Notes: generated by a model not told the origin, from the sequence alone. DNA of 64,000 nt from Phymorhynchus buccinoides (GCA_017654935.2 CM065686.1:27660591-27724590), one strand, 5' to 3'. Positions 32,429-43,089 are shown, counted from the first letter of the stretch. Program-made: numbers and translations.

Positions 32429-34947
32429 CCAGAGCGCCGTCCCGAGGACAAGCCCCTACGGGGGTTGGAGGGAGTCTGGAATTGTTGAGGAGGGCGAGAA
32501 GACTGAGCCGGAGGTCGGAAGGACTGCTGGTGGTAGGAGCGACCTCTGGAAGACATGCCCCAAGCAGGGGAGTAGCTAGGACGCCTCTGACCAGGACGGT
32601 GACGTTTTGCCGGCGGGGGAGTGGGTTCACTGTTTGCTGAACGACGAGCCCAACTCATGAGGTGCTCCTGAGACAAATCATGCCTCCTCTTCTTGGCCTG
32701 ATCCAATACCTCCTTGAGGGAGGCCGGGTGAAATGTAGAAGATGGTGTAGAAGCACAAGACCTGATCTTCGCCCTTTCCTCACCAGAGAGCGACACCGAC
32801 GAATTATCCAGCACAGAGTCCCTGAAGAGAGCAGCAAGCTGAGTCTTTGAAGAAGCGGAGACATAGGAGATGGCATTGACTGCCTGACTAAGAGAAGCGA
32901 GTGCCACACCAAGAGCCCGTTCGTCAATGTCCGGTTTCAGTTTGAAGTCCTCAGGGTGTTTCGTAGCCGTAGAGCCCACGATTTGCGGCAGGGACTGGAG
33001 CATAGAAGTTGCCAGTGATGATGCCCTCAGAATAGAGAACACAGAACGTTCCAGGTTGTTGAACGCCTGTAGAGAGGTGTGGATCTTGGAACGCTTGCCA
33101 CGGAAACCCAACATGGACCGCTCCATTGGAGAGACTTCTGAGAAGGACGGAATAGGCACGAAGGATTTCGCCAGCTGGAAGGGTGGGTAAAACTCCTTCT
33201 TAGAGAACAGTCCAGAAGCAGAGGGGACCGGTTCTGGAGTAAACGTGGCGGACGGAGTGTCTTCATCCTCCATTTGCACCGGTGCAGGGCTGGTCCACAA
33301 CTCAGAGTCCGATCGCTGAATAATGCGACGGATGAAGGGTGACGTATGCAGGGCAAGAAGAGTCTCTTTCTCAGCTTGGAACTGCCCGAACGGGGTTGGC
33401 TGATCGGGCTGTTTGTTCGGGACTTGAGTCAACGGCTTGATGTCACTACAGAACGGTTGAAGAATACTCAAGTAGGCTTGATGTTTGCCAGAAGAGGGGA
33501 TAGAGTCCATCTGAACCGGTGGTTCAAACTGCGCATTCTCGAGGTCTTGCATGTAAGACCGTTCTGACCCGTGAAAGTCGCTTTGAGAGGCTTGATCAAG
33601 GTTCCTGTGGACGTCTTGAGAGTAGGGACGCCCTTCTGGGTCAACCATGCTCTCGAAGTCATGATAGTCATCATATTCTGATGGGTAAAATTCTTCGTCC
33701 ATGGATGGAATTTTCCGAGAGTGCGCTCCCTGTCCGTTTGAGCGAGTAGCATGATATCCATCCGTTGTGGAAGGAAATCCATCCGTTGGAACTCTCTTTG
33801 ACGGTATGTCACGGTCCGTTGACTGGCCAGGGACAGAGGCCGTTGTGTTGCCGTCCGTGTGGCTCTGGGTGCACGGAACGGGGCCATCATGACGGGTGCC
33901 GTCGTGTCGATTGCCGCCGTAGCGGTTGCCGTCGTAGCGGCTGTATTCGTAGCGGTCCCCGTCAGAACCGTAGCCGTCGTAGCGGCTGCCATCATGGCGG
34001 CTATCGTTGGACGGGTAGCGGGTAGCGGATAGCGGGTACTGGGTCGGCCGTGTCCCGAAGGGCACGGTTGCCGCGAACGGCTGCTGAGAGCTAGCGGTCA
34101 CGGCAATGGTGTTTGTTCCGTTCCGGACCGAGTGGCATGTTCTATTGTTATCATGCTCCGAGTACGCTCTTTTTCTTCCGCTGTACTGGGGGAGAGACTG
34201 GGTTTCCGTAGCCATTTTGTGCCCGTGAGGGTCATGCACCGTATCCCGTTCGTGCCCGTAAGGGTCATGCCCGTGCGGGCGGTTTTTACACTCACGTGTC
34301 CGAGAAGTTTCACCCGGGTGAAGATGAGCAGAACGGCGCTGGGTGGCCGTGCGGGGACCCATGGGGGCCGGAGACCTGTCGAAGTAGACTGTATCATGTT
34401 CCTCAGGACACACAGAAATGCCAGTGTGCCGTTCCCTGTGGGCCAACTGAGTCGACGACATGACGGATGGAAATTCTTCTTTCACGGCGAAACAATCTTG
34501 GGAATGCTCAGAGAAAGTGTCCATGCAAGAAGGGTCAACTGGGTAACCCGCTTCGTCCGTGAGAGGTCCCTGTGTAGATCGTTCAGTTTGTCCAGTCATT
34601 TTCGAGGTGGGCCCTGGTTCGACTAAAAGAGCGGACAGAGAAGAGGAGGGGACCAAAACCATGCCCTTGCTTTTGAAACCCGCTATCATCTCGTCAACAA
34701 GAGAGCTAGAATCCACTACCGTAATGACCTGCTCCTGAGAAACACTAGGAGAAGGAAGAGCCGCAGGAGAGGGGGATGAACCGCTTTTCTTAGAACTAGA
34801 CGACCTGTGCTTAGCCTCTTTCTGACTAGACGAACGACTAGAAGAAGAACTAGCAGGAAGGAACTTGCCCTTCTCATCCCGTTTGGGATTGAGAGGGTCA
34901 GAAGAAACACCAGACTTAGTCGTGAGAACCGGGTCGACAGAAGACAT
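32365..34947 (-). CDS. DIRS-E ORF1 (gag-like), 860 codons, intact
   Basis: Starts MSSVDPVLTTKSGVSSDP at 34947, about 215 bp inside the 5' repeat. The N-terminal 70 residues are Ser/Lys rich. Residues about 230-250 have HDPYGHERDTVHDPHGHK repeats, and 310-356 a run of RYDG/RHDG repeats. A conserved block (LATSMLQSLPQIVG, ERALGVALASLSQAVNAISY, ALFRDSVLDNSS) is shared with B, C and D1. The C-terminus is basic (SGWPGSARRSRAPF). No zinc knuckle is visible, which is usual for DIRS ORF1. Presumed structural nucleic-acid-binding protein of the replication particle. The last 64 bp overlap pol in another frame. Confidence 0.82.
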   Translation of the reverse strand: MSSVDPVLTTKSGVSSDPLNPKRDEKGKFLPASSSSSRSSSQKEAKHRSSSSKKSGSSPSPAALPSPSVSQEQVITVVDSSSLVDEMIAGFKSKGMVLVPSSSLSALLVEPGPTSKMTGQTERSTQGPLTDEAGYPVDPSCMDTFSEHSQDCFAVKEEFPSVMSSTQLAHRERHTGISVCPEEHDTVYFDRSPAPMGPRTATQRRSAHLHPGETSRTRECKNRPHGHDPYGHERDTVHDPHGHKMATETQSLPQYSGRKRAYSEHDNNRTCHSVRNGTNTIAVTASSQQPFAATVPFGTRPTQYPLSATRYPSNDSRHDGSRYDGYGSDGDRYEYSRYDGNRYGGNRHDGTRHDGPVPCTQSHTDGNTTASVPGQSTDRDIPSKRVPTDGFPSTTDGYHATRSNGQGAHSRKIPSMDEEFYPSEYDDYHDFESMVDPEGRPYSQDVHRNLDQASQSDFHGSERSYMQDLENAQFEPPVQMDSIPSSGKHQAYLSILQPFCSDIKPLTQVPNKQPDQPTPFGQFQAEKETLLALHTSPFIRRIIQRSDSELWTSPAPVQMEDEDTPSATFTPEPVPSASGLFSKKEFYPPFQLAKSFVPIPSFSEVSPMERSMLGFRGKRSKIHTSLQAFNNLERSVFSILRASSLATSMLQSLPQIVGSTATKHPEDFKLKPDIDERALGVALASLSQAVNAISYVSASSKTQLAALFRDSVLDNSSVSLSGEERAKIRSCASTPSSTFHPASLKEVLDQAKKRRHDLSQEHLMSWARRSANSEPTPPPAKRHRPGQRRPSYSPAWGMSSRGRSYHQQSFRPPAQSSRPPQQFQTPSNPRRGLSSGRRSGWPGSARRSRAPFVGQKQPFQ

Positions 34948-35361
34948 GCTGTCACTAGTGTCAGGGGCAACGACCGAACGACCAGTTCACACAATTTCAA
35001 AAATCAATATATCACCAAATACACAAGAAACAAATCAAATATTACTTCTAAAACACTAGCCGACCAAACCTGCACCCCAATGGGGTATGGGAACACAGAT
35101 AAAGGCGGGATGGCAAAGAAATCCAAAGTTTAAAGCAATAAAAAACAGAGAGGGAAGAAAAAGATGGCGCCCCAAAAGTTGGAAAATTTATTCTGAGTTG
35201 AAATAGCCTCCACGGAAGTGGCTACATATGGGACTTCCGGTGGCTAAACGCACAGCATCTGTGCCAAGGGAAGAAATTTATAGTCTTTTTTAGACTATGG
35301 TATTTGGTAATTTGGCAATTGCCCCAAGTTGGAAGAGTAAACTCAGTTCGTAGTGAAACGG
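34948..35361 (-). promoter_or_regulatory. DIRS-E 5' terminal repeat and leader
   Basis: The repeat (about 35175-35361, plus 37027-37047 beyond the solo LTR) contains TATAAATTT read on minus, overlapping a perfect stem ATAGTCT/AGACTAT with a 5-base A-rich loop at about 35280-35298. A GGCGCCATCTT motif on minus lies near 35162-35172 at the inner edge. TATA plus leader makes this the likely promoter. The solo LTR separates the outer 21 bp from the rest and may disturb it. Confidence 0.65.
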
Positions 35362-37021
35362 TGTGACGTAAGTGTCCCGCGCGACCCGCTTTCTTTATTT
35401 CTTATCTACACCCCCCCCCCCCCCCTTTCTCCCCTCCCCCCCCCCCCCCCCTCTCTCCTTTTCATTTCTCTGTCCGGCCGCCACGTTAATTGCCACCCAC
35501 CATCTAAAGAACGCCGAATAAGGCAATTATCTCTTTGAAGCAAGATCTATCTACCCATCACAAGAAAGTGACAACCACGGTTATCTCCCTTTGAAGATGG
35601 TTTTGCCGTTCCGAGCACGAGAAGGATTTGAATGTCAGCACGTGATAAGGATGTAATAGGCGCGTGATTGTTCGGTACATTTAGAACAGCATCTTGTGAC
35701 GTGTGGACTGTAATACACCAATAGCAGGCTTTCATTGTTTGAAAGTGAAGGCTATAATTGGCGTAGTGAGAAAAAGTTTTTCACACAAGACGCTGAAACT
35801 GACTAGAGCAACACCTCTCCCAGCCAGAATAGCCCACCTAGTAAGTCTTATTGATGACTGGTGATTGAGACTGGTTGTTTGTTTGACTCTAGTTTTGATC
35901 TAGATCCTATGTTCAATGATGAATAAGGAGTAGATAGATATGCTATAGAAAAGAAGTGGTAAACATTCTATTCTATTTATGTGCACTGATTATTTGTGTG
36001 TGTGTGTTTTTGACTTGAACACTTTTGGTACCAGAACCGGAGTTTATGCCTACTAACCCTTTTGTCTATTTTTAGTAGGAAACCTATGGGCCGCAATCTT
36101 GCACTTTATGATACCATTCCTTTCCAGGTGTTGGATGGAGAGTGATGATGGATTGATCACCTTTTATGTTTTTCTGATCTCAGTTTGTTAACTGAAATTC
36201 AGTTTATTTATTAAATAGTGCTATTGTACAAGGGAAGCCTTCTAGCCGGTTGGGATTCACTAATGCCCTGCCGACTGAAGCCCCTTGTCTCTAAGCCATA
36301 GAGATCTACATCCACCTTCTCCTGTGATTATCAGCAGGGCATCGTGGGCCGGAAGATCATCCCGGACTCCACCAAGCACCAAGACGGGATCGCCGCCAAG
36401 ACGACACGCACCCAGAATCCGCGAGGAGACCACGCCTGAACCGTGCCATCCCGCGAAGCCGTAACCGGAACGACTGGGAGCTACTCTCACCTGACGAGCA
36501 AGCCCAGAACTTCAAACAGCTAAGTCCACCTGACTGCGCCAATCATTTGAACTTTCCTACGGACACCGAAGATAATTAGTAACCCTTCCGGCATGGGGCG
36601 AACCTTATAGAAAGACAAAAGTCTTGTGAATCCTTTCGGATTTCATTGTTTTTTTATCCATATTTTGTTTTGGCGCCATTGAGCTGCTTTATTATTATTG
36701 TTGCATAATCTTATGCAGATTTTGGGAGTAAATAAAATACAAGTGTCAAATAATCCTGAACCCTTTGGTCAGACTGATGAGAGTGGGAGTCTTGTAATTT
36801 CATGTAAAACCCTACTACTCTCTGTCTGCCATTTAGAGCAATTCAACCACTTGTATTTCTTACAACCATACGAGCCAGAACCCGGGCACAAATATAAATT
36901 TATTAGATGAAAAGGGGCCGGGAAAGTTGCTCATCTCCCATACCCTAGAGAAGTGGGCTAAAGGCAAATTTTCTAAAGTCTTCCCTAGGGACTTAGCCTT
37001 TTAACCCATTACCTCATCACA
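35362..37021 (+). mobile_element. Solo LTR of the gag-pro-int element
   Basis: 1,660 bp beginning TGTGACGTAAGTG and ending ACCTCATCACA, flanked by perfect 5-bp duplications AACGG at 35357-35361 and 37022-37026. It matches the LTRs of the full-length copies at 44887-50745 and 58336-64000, and those stand at the same DIRS-E base with the same duplication. This is therefore the same insertion after LTR-LTR recombination removed the interior. Poly-C tracts near 35409-35450 vary in length among the copies. Confidence 0.92.
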
Positions 37022-37047
37022 AACGGTAACATGATAGAATAGATTGT

Positions 37048-37264
37048 GTGCAGCAAGGTTGTGAGTGAAAGGCAAAAGAGTCTGGAAGTGTTGTATGCTG
37101 AGCGAGTGGTGCGAAAGGCCAAGCAGATAGCGACTGATGAGTGTCATGTTCTTGCCCACCATTATGAACTTTTGCCATCAGGACGCAGGTATCGAACTTT
37201 CAAACTAAAATCACGGGCACAAAAAACTTTCCTACCACGTTCTATCCATCTCTTAAATTCATGA
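37048..37264 (+). pseudogene. CR1/Jockey-like LINE ORF2 C-terminus (right half of split LINE)
   Basis: Reads VCSKVVSERQKSLEV, then ELLPSGRRYRTFKLKSRAQK and TFLPRSIHLLNS before a stop at 37262-37264. The SGRRYR and FLPR-I-LLNS pattern closes CR1/Jockey-type ORF2 proteins. Together with 28655-28784 it is one reading frame interrupted by DIRS-E. Confidence 0.72.
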
Positions 37265-37675
37265 TTCATTTTTCTCTCTCTCTCTCTCTCTCTCTCACTC
37301 TCTCTCTCTCTCTCTCAGTCGTTATTCTATCTTGTTCTGATTGAAACAGCTAGCTGACTGCAGTAATTGTTAAATGTTAATGTGTAGAGATACTATTATC
37401 ATCTGTATTGATGTGTGTGTATTGATTGTTGATGACGAGAAGTATTCCAAAAATGTTATTTGATTGACTGTTATAAGTTAATAATGGTTACTCTGTTTTA
37501 AATGTGCACATTGCTAAGTTCATGTAATGGATTTTAATAATGATTTGATTGGTATAATTTTGTTTCACATGTTTGATTAATGTTCTTTCAGTTATGTTGT
37601 ATCTCTGTCATGTTGTTGCACCTAACCTGAATTTATCTTTTGGAGATATTAAAGTATACTTGAACTTGAACTTGA
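37265..37675 (+). other. LINE 3' untranslated region with CT microsatellite and TTGAAC tail
   Basis: A (CT)n run lies at 37271-37318, then AT-rich 3' sequence ending in TTGAACTTGAACTTGAA near 37657-37675. Short tandem repeats at the 3' end are typical of CR1/Jockey-like LINEs, so this is the natural end of the element above. Confidence 0.6.
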
Positions 37676-38283
37676 AGAAGTTTACTTCACTCAAATTACT
37701 CGGCATATACATTGACAACAACTTATCCTGGTCAAAACACATGGACATTCTGTCCAAGAAAATTTCAAAAAAAGTATTTCAGCTCAATAGAATAAAACAC
37801 TTTTTAGATCAACATACTCGTAGACTTTTTTTCCATGCCTATATCCAACCTGATATTGATTATGCATCAACATGTTGGGATTCAGCTAGTAAAAACACAC
37901 TCAAACATGTTGAAAGATTATATAAACGCTCTCTTAAACTCATACTCCTTAAATCGTCATCCCTAGAAACCAATGACTATAAAGAACTTAACATTCTACC
38001 ATTTGATTTGAAATGCCTACTAAATAAAGGTACCCTTATGTACAAGATCATAAATAAGTTAGCACCAAAATATTTTATTACTAAATTTAAAGTCCATACA
38101 ATTCGAAGCAAAACCAAATTAACAATGCCCCGCCCCAGAACAGATCTATATAAATCATCCCTTACATTCTCAGGTGGTAAATTGTGGAACGACCTCCCTG
38201 ATAATCTAAAAAATAAAACTAGCGTATCTTCCTTTCGAAAATCTTATCACAAGTTCCTAATGGAGAATCTTGTTTATCAATAA
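37676..38283 (+). pseudogene. Second LINE ORF2 C-terminal part, 5' truncated
   Basis: Open from about 37676 to 38283: LKLLGIYIDNNLSWSKHMD, LFFHAYIQPDIDYASTCWDS, RLYKRSLKLILLKSSSLE, MPRPRTDLYKSSLTFSGGKL and WNDLPDNLKNKTSVSSFRKS. This is the thumb and C-terminal region of a LINE reverse transcriptase. 5' truncation at the join with the previous element's tail is the usual LINE insertion outcome. The mirrored copy (43619-44250) has an extra frameshift. Confidence 0.75.
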
Positions 38284-38351
38284 TTAATGAGTTTTACTAC
38301 AAACGTTACCAATGCCATCAGCTTATGCCTAGATTCTTATAAATCTCTCGT

Positions 38352-38397
<46 letters not shown>

Positions 38398-38750
38398 TCC
38401 CATCTTATCTTATAATGGTTTTTTTTTGTTCTTCCTTAAAAGTGGTTTTATTCTGAAAAATTGTCATTATCTCAAAATTGTTTCCCTTTTTTCGTACTCA
38501 ATTTAAACTACCAATTCAAGTGCACCACTGTTAAGTATTATCCATGTTTGCTTTAATTCCCATTTTTGATATCTTTTTCAATTATTTCATGTGCCAATTT
38601 TTGTTCCATTTTCTTGACTTGATTGTTTTATGTCAAATTTTCTTTGCTTGATGCATAGTATGAATGTGTGAGTGAGAGGGCAAGGTGTAAAGAAGCTATT
38701 GTAGCTTATCCTTTTTACCCTCAATAAAACATTCGTATTCGTATGTATTT
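38284..38750 (+). other. 3' untranslated region of the second LINE
   Basis: CT microsatellite at about 38350-38393, then AT-rich sequence, AATAAA near 38726 and an ATTCGTATTCGT tail at 38734-38745, consistent with the element's natural 3' end. Confidence 0.55.
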
Positions 38751-38799
38751 CATATTTCTCTCTCTCTCTCTACACCCCAAGAAATGTAAATAGTTACTT

Positions 38800-39522
38800 A
38801 TCACCACCAGACAAAAGCGTCAAAACCTGACCCTTGGCTCTCAATCCCTGTATATCAATGGTGAAATCATGGAAGAGTGACTATCATAAAATTTTGTGAC
38901 TTATTATCGATCACAACCTTTCATGGTCCCATCAAATATATATGGTTTGTAAGCAAGTATTGAAAAAAGTCAACTTTCCAGGATAACGCATTTTCTTGAT
39001 TTAGAGAGTCGTAAACTTTTTTTCAATGCTTATATCCAGTCACACATCAACTATGCCTCTACAATTTGGGATCTGGCAAGCGAGAAAAATGTAAAACCAT
39101 TATGCAGTTTGTATAGACGTGCATTGAAATTGATCCTTCTGAAATCCTCTTCCCTTACACTTGCTGATTATCAGCGTTTAGAAATTCTACCTCTAAAATG
39201 GAAGCTTGTGTACAACAAAGCAATTTTTATGTTTAGATTAATGTCCGATAATGATCCTCCAACATTAAAAAATAAATTTGAAATTAACCTTGTCCGTAAT
39301 GTTTTTAAAATAAAAATACCTCTTCCAAGAGTTGACCTTTTTAAATCTAGTCTTGTATATTCAGGTGGCTGCTTATGGAATGATATTTCATCTTCCTTTA
39401 ATGTGTACTCTGGAATTGATGTCTTTAAAAAAGAGTACCATAAGTATCTTATGTTGAAACATACAAGCAATCATTCAACGCCAATCATTTTTCAGCTAAA
39501 ACTTTCCATTAAACCTGGGTAG
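38800..39522 (+). pseudogene. Third LINE ORF2 C-terminal part, frameshifted
   Basis: Related to but distinct from the second LINE: ITHFLDLESRKLFFNAYIQS and INYASTIWDLAS near 38985-39085, then an open stretch 39109-39522 with YRRALKLILLKSSSLTLADY, IPLPRVDLFKSSLVYSGGCL and WNDISSSFNVYSG. Stops and frame changes occur before 39000. 3' sequence continues to about 40110 with CT runs (39823-39882) and an A-rich end. Confidence 0.7.
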
Positions 39523-40140
39523 AGAAATTATTATGTGTGCAATATTGGGGATTCTTCTGTGACATGCCTATCTCTTTACCTCCCCAAATTAAGAATATAA
39601 TGTCACTGGATACCAGACCCTCATTTGATGCCTTTCAGTGACATGGGCGTTAAATCATTGTGGTGCCAAGAGGCGACAGTAGCGATGAAAGGGTTAACCA
39701 CATTCTTAGTTTGAAATTGAAATATGTTTCCACTTTTGATATGTTGACATGTATGCATATTATCTACTTTGTTATTGTTAAATTATTAACAAGTTTTGTA
39801 TTTACCTTATTTCATGTGTTTCTCTCTCTCTCTCTCTCTTCTCTCTCCTCTCTCTCAGTCTCTTCTCTCTCTCTCTCTCTCCTTTTATGTGTGTGAGAGG
39901 GAGGGGGGGGAGGGGGAGGGAGAGACTGACGGTTTTGTTGTCGCATCTATTTTTTCTTCTTCATGGATAATTGTTCGATGATTATTTTAGCATGCTTCAT
40001 TATTTTTGTGTTGAAATATATTGATTTTCTTGCATGTTTGCAATTAAAAATTGAGGGCAAGATGTAAAAAAGCCCATTGTGTGATTACTCTTTGTCCCTC
40101 AACAAAAAAAAAAAAGTTTTGTTATGATTCGTTCGTTATC
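39523..40140 (+). other. 3' region of the third LINE
   Basis: AT-rich with a CT/G-rich simple-sequence patch (39823-39925) and the end block GAGGGCAAGATGTAAAAAAG to an A run at about 40105-40117. The related block GAGGGCAAGGTGTAAAGAAG ends the second LINE, so the two belong to one family. Confidence 0.55.
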
Positions 40141-40199
40141 TCATCTCTCCCTCTCACTCTCATCACTTTTCCCCACAATGCATGAATCATGATGCATTT

Positions 40200-40652
40200 C
40201 TTTTGAACCTGCCAGGATCAGGATATGTGCTGACATAGCCAACATAGCATATAAAGATCCAACACTGGAACCTGCCAAGATCCAGTCATCTACCAATATT
40301 ACCAACATAGCATATACATATCCAACATTGGAACATGCCAGGATCCAGCCATTTACCAATATTGCCAACATAGCATATGCAGATCCAACACTGGAACCTG
40401 CCAGGATCCAGCCATCTACCAATATTGCCAACATAGCATATACAGATCCAACATTGGAACATGCCAGGATCCAGCCATCTACCAATATTGCCAACATAGC
40501 ATATATCCTACCAACATTAGAACCTGCCAGGATCCGGCCAATTGCCAACATACCATATATCCTACCAACATTAGAACCTGCCAGGATCCAGCTATTTACC
40601 AATATTGCCAACATAGCATATATCCTATTAACATTAGAACCTGTCAGGTTCC
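40200..40652. repeat. 63-bp satellite, left arm
   Basis: GGATCCAGCC starts units at 40341, 40404 and 40467, with GGATCCGGCC at 40530 and a shortened 54-bp step to 40584. The unit includes ATTGCCAACATAGCATATRC and GATCCAACAYTGGAACC. As 63 is divisible by three, the array stays open on both strands with 21-residue repeats. It runs into the N gap. Confidence 0.92.
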
Positions 40653-41152
40653 NNNNNNNNNNNNNNNNNNNNNNNNNNNNNNNNNNNNNNNNNNNNNNNN
40701 NNNNNNNNNNNNNNNNNNNNNNNNNNNNNNNNNNNNNNNNNNNNNNNNNNNNNNNNNNNNNNNNNNNNNNNNNNNNNNNNNNNNNNNNNNNNNNNNNNNN
40801 NNNNNNNNNNNNNNNNNNNNNNNNNNNNNNNNNNNNNNNNNNNNNNNNNNNNNNNNNNNNNNNNNNNNNNNNNNNNNNNNNNNNNNNNNNNNNNNNNNNN
40901 NNNNNNNNNNNNNNNNNNNNNNNNNNNNNNNNNNNNNNNNNNNNNNNNNNNNNNNNNNNNNNNNNNNNNNNNNNNNNNNNNNNNNNNNNNNNNNNNNNNN
41001 NNNNNNNNNNNNNNNNNNNNNNNNNNNNNNNNNNNNNNNNNNNNNNNNNNNNNNNNNNNNNNNNNNNNNNNNNNNNNNNNNNNNNNNNNNNNNNNNNNNN
41101 NNNNNNNNNNNNNNNNNNNNNNNNNNNNNNNNNNNNNNNNNNNNNNNNNNNN
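40653..41152. other. Assembly gap, exactly 500 N
   Basis: A round 500-base N run marks a scaffold join of probably unknown size. It lies beside the satellite and at the axis of inverted repeat P2. Confidence 0.99.
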
Positions 41153-41310
41153 ACACTTCAAAAACATAGCAGAAACATCTTTAAGTTGGAAACCAAGCCC
41201 AAGAAACATAAAAATGAGTAGCAAAGGGACCGCAGCTCCCCTTACCGGAAGCGAAAGGGGAGTAAGGGGACCTGTCGGCGTCACTTTTTCATTTTCCACT
41301 AATGCCCCAA
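41153..41310. repeat. DIRS-D-type terminal repeat fragment at the gap edge
   Basis: AACATAGCAGAAACATCTTT, then GAAACATAAAAATGAGTAGC and CAAAGGGACCGCAGCTCCCC, resembles 21255-21400 of the D2 terminus (CAATAGCAGAAACATCTTAA). There is no counterpart on the other side of the gap, so a DIRS D-family element may lie in or next to the unsequenced interval. Confidence 0.65.
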
Positions 41311-41424
41311 CAGCACACCTATATTGGTCCGATATTGGTACAATCTATTCTACTATATTAGCCCGTTATAGGCTCCGATATTGGTCCTATATCGATTTTG
41401 CACCATAAAATCCTGTATAGCCAA
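41311..41424. other. Spacer with ATATTGG repeats
   Basis: Short degenerate GATATTGGTCC-like repeats and no coding signal. It lies between the DIRS fragment and the satellite. Confidence 0.4.
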
Positions 41425-41868
41425 TATTGGAAATAAGCCAGATCCTATCAGGTTCCAATATTGGCTTTATATATGCTATGTTGGCAATTGGCTGGAACCT
41501 GACAGGTTCTAATGTTAATAGGATATATGCTATGTTGGCAATATTGGTCAATTGCTGGATCCTGGCAGGTTCTAATGTTGGTAGGATATATATGCTATGT
41601 TGTCAATATTGGCAAATGGCTGGATTCTGGCAGGTTCTAATGTTGGTAGGATATAATTATGCTATGTTGGCAATATTGGTAAATGGGCTGGGTCCTGGCA
41701 GGTTCCAGTGTTGGATCTGTATATGCTATGTTGGCAATATTGGTAAACGGCTGGATCCTGGCAGGTTCCAGTGTCGGATCTGTATATGCTATGTTAGCAA
41801 TAATGGTAAATGGCTGGATCCTGGCAGGTTCCAGTGTCGGATCTGTATATGCTATGTTGGAGCACACA
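41425..41868. repeat. 63-bp satellite, right arm
   Basis: Inverse orientation of the left-arm satellite: GGATCCTGGCAGGTTC with GTATATGCTATGTTGGCAAT per unit. Unit number and several bases differ from the left arm, as expected for independently evolving or imperfectly assembled arrays. Confidence 0.9.
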
Positions 41869-42391
41869 ATTGGGCTTTTTTACATCTTGCCCTCAATCAA
41901 ACATGCAAGAAAATCAATATATTTCAACACAAAAATAATGAAGCATGCTAAAATAATCATCGAACATTATCCATGAAGAAGAAAAATAGATGCGACAACA
42001 AAACCGTCGGTCTCTCCCTCCCCCTCCCCCTCCCCCTCTCACACACACATAAAAGGCGCATGAGAGAGAGAGAGAGAGAGAGAGAGATGAGAGAAAACAC
42101 ATGAAATAAGGTAAATACAAAACTTGTTAATAATTTAACAATAACAAAGTAGATAATATGCATACATGTTAACATATCAAAAGTGGAAACATATTTCAAT
42201 TTCAAACTAAGAATGGGGTTAACCCTTTCATCGCTACTGTCGCCTCTTGGCACCACAATGATTTAACGCCCATGTCACTGAAAGGCATCAAATGAGGGTC
42301 TGGTATCCAGTGACATTATATTCTTAATTTGGGGAGGTAAAGAGATAGGCATGTCACAGAAGAATCCCCAATATTGCACACATAATAATTT

Positions 42392-43080
42392 CTCTACCCA
42401 GGTTTAATGGAAAGTTTTAGCTGAAAAATGATTGGCGTTGAATGATTGCTTGTATGTTTCAACATAAGATACTTATGGTACTCTTTTTTAAAGACATCAA
42501 TTCCAGAGTACACATTAAAGGAAGATGAAATATCATTCCATAAGCAGCCACCTGAATATATGACTAGATTTAAAAAGGCCAACTCTTGGAAGAGGTATTT
42601 TTATTTTAAAAACATTACGGACAAGGTTAATTTCAAATTTATTTTTTAATGTTGGAGGATCATTATCGGACATTAATCTAAACATAAAAATTGCTTTTGT
42701 TGTACACAAGCTTCCATTTTAGAGGTAGAATTTCTAAACGCTGATAATCAGCAAGTGTAAGGGAAGAGGATTTCGGAAGGATCAATTTCAAAGCATGCCT
42801 ATACAAACTGCATAATGGTTTTACATTTTTCTCGCTTGCCAGATCCCAAATTGTAGAGGCATAGTTGATGTGTGACTGGATATAAGCATTGAAAAAAAGT
42901 TTACGACTCTCTAAATCAAGAAAATGCGTTATCCTGGAAAGTTGACTTTTTTCAATACTTGCTTACAAACCATATATATTTGATGGGACCATGAAAGGTT
43001 GTGATCGATAATAAGTCACAAAATTTTATGATAGTCACTCTTCCATGATTTCACCATTGATATACAGGGATTGAGAGCCA
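42392..43080 (-). pseudogene. Third LINE, mirrored copy
   Basis: Minus-strand copy of 38800-39522. The block IPLPRVDLFKSSLVYSGGCL of the left copy is broken here by a frame change near 42560, and another lies near 42650. Flanked by GA microsatellite at about 42063-42088 and its 3' region at 41870-42390. Confidence 0.65.
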
Positions 43081-43089
43081 AGGGTCAGG

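Larger units (their letters stand above)
28782..37047 (-). mobile_element. DIRS-E, near-intact DIRS element with a solo LTR in its 5' repeat
   Basis: It runs from TGT (28782-28784) to TGT (37045-37047); without the 1,660-bp solo LTR and 5-bp duplication it is about 6.6 kb, normal for DIRS. In element order: 5' terminal repeat, ORF1 34947-32365, pol 32428-30413 overlapping ORF1 by 64 bp, recombinase 30464-29385 overlapping pol, ICR 29063-29160, and 3' terminal repeat 28782-29010. Only one clear disabling lesion, a TGA in pol, was found in the coding regions. There is no target duplication, only the shared trinucleotide, as expected for recombinase-mediated insertion. Confidence 0.9.

Noticed and set aside
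35362..37021. Conserved 60-90 codon frames in every LTR copy (for example starting MLHNLMQ or MAQSGG)
   Set aside because: LTR copies are too recent for conservation to mean selection, frames exist on both strands, and no domain is visible.
40328..41299. Open frames of 220-300 codons around the gap
   Set aside because: They consist mainly of N bases and satellite repeats.
40200..41868. CRISPR-like array
   Set aside because: Units are contiguous 63-bp satellite monomers without unique spacers, in an animal retrotransposon landscape.
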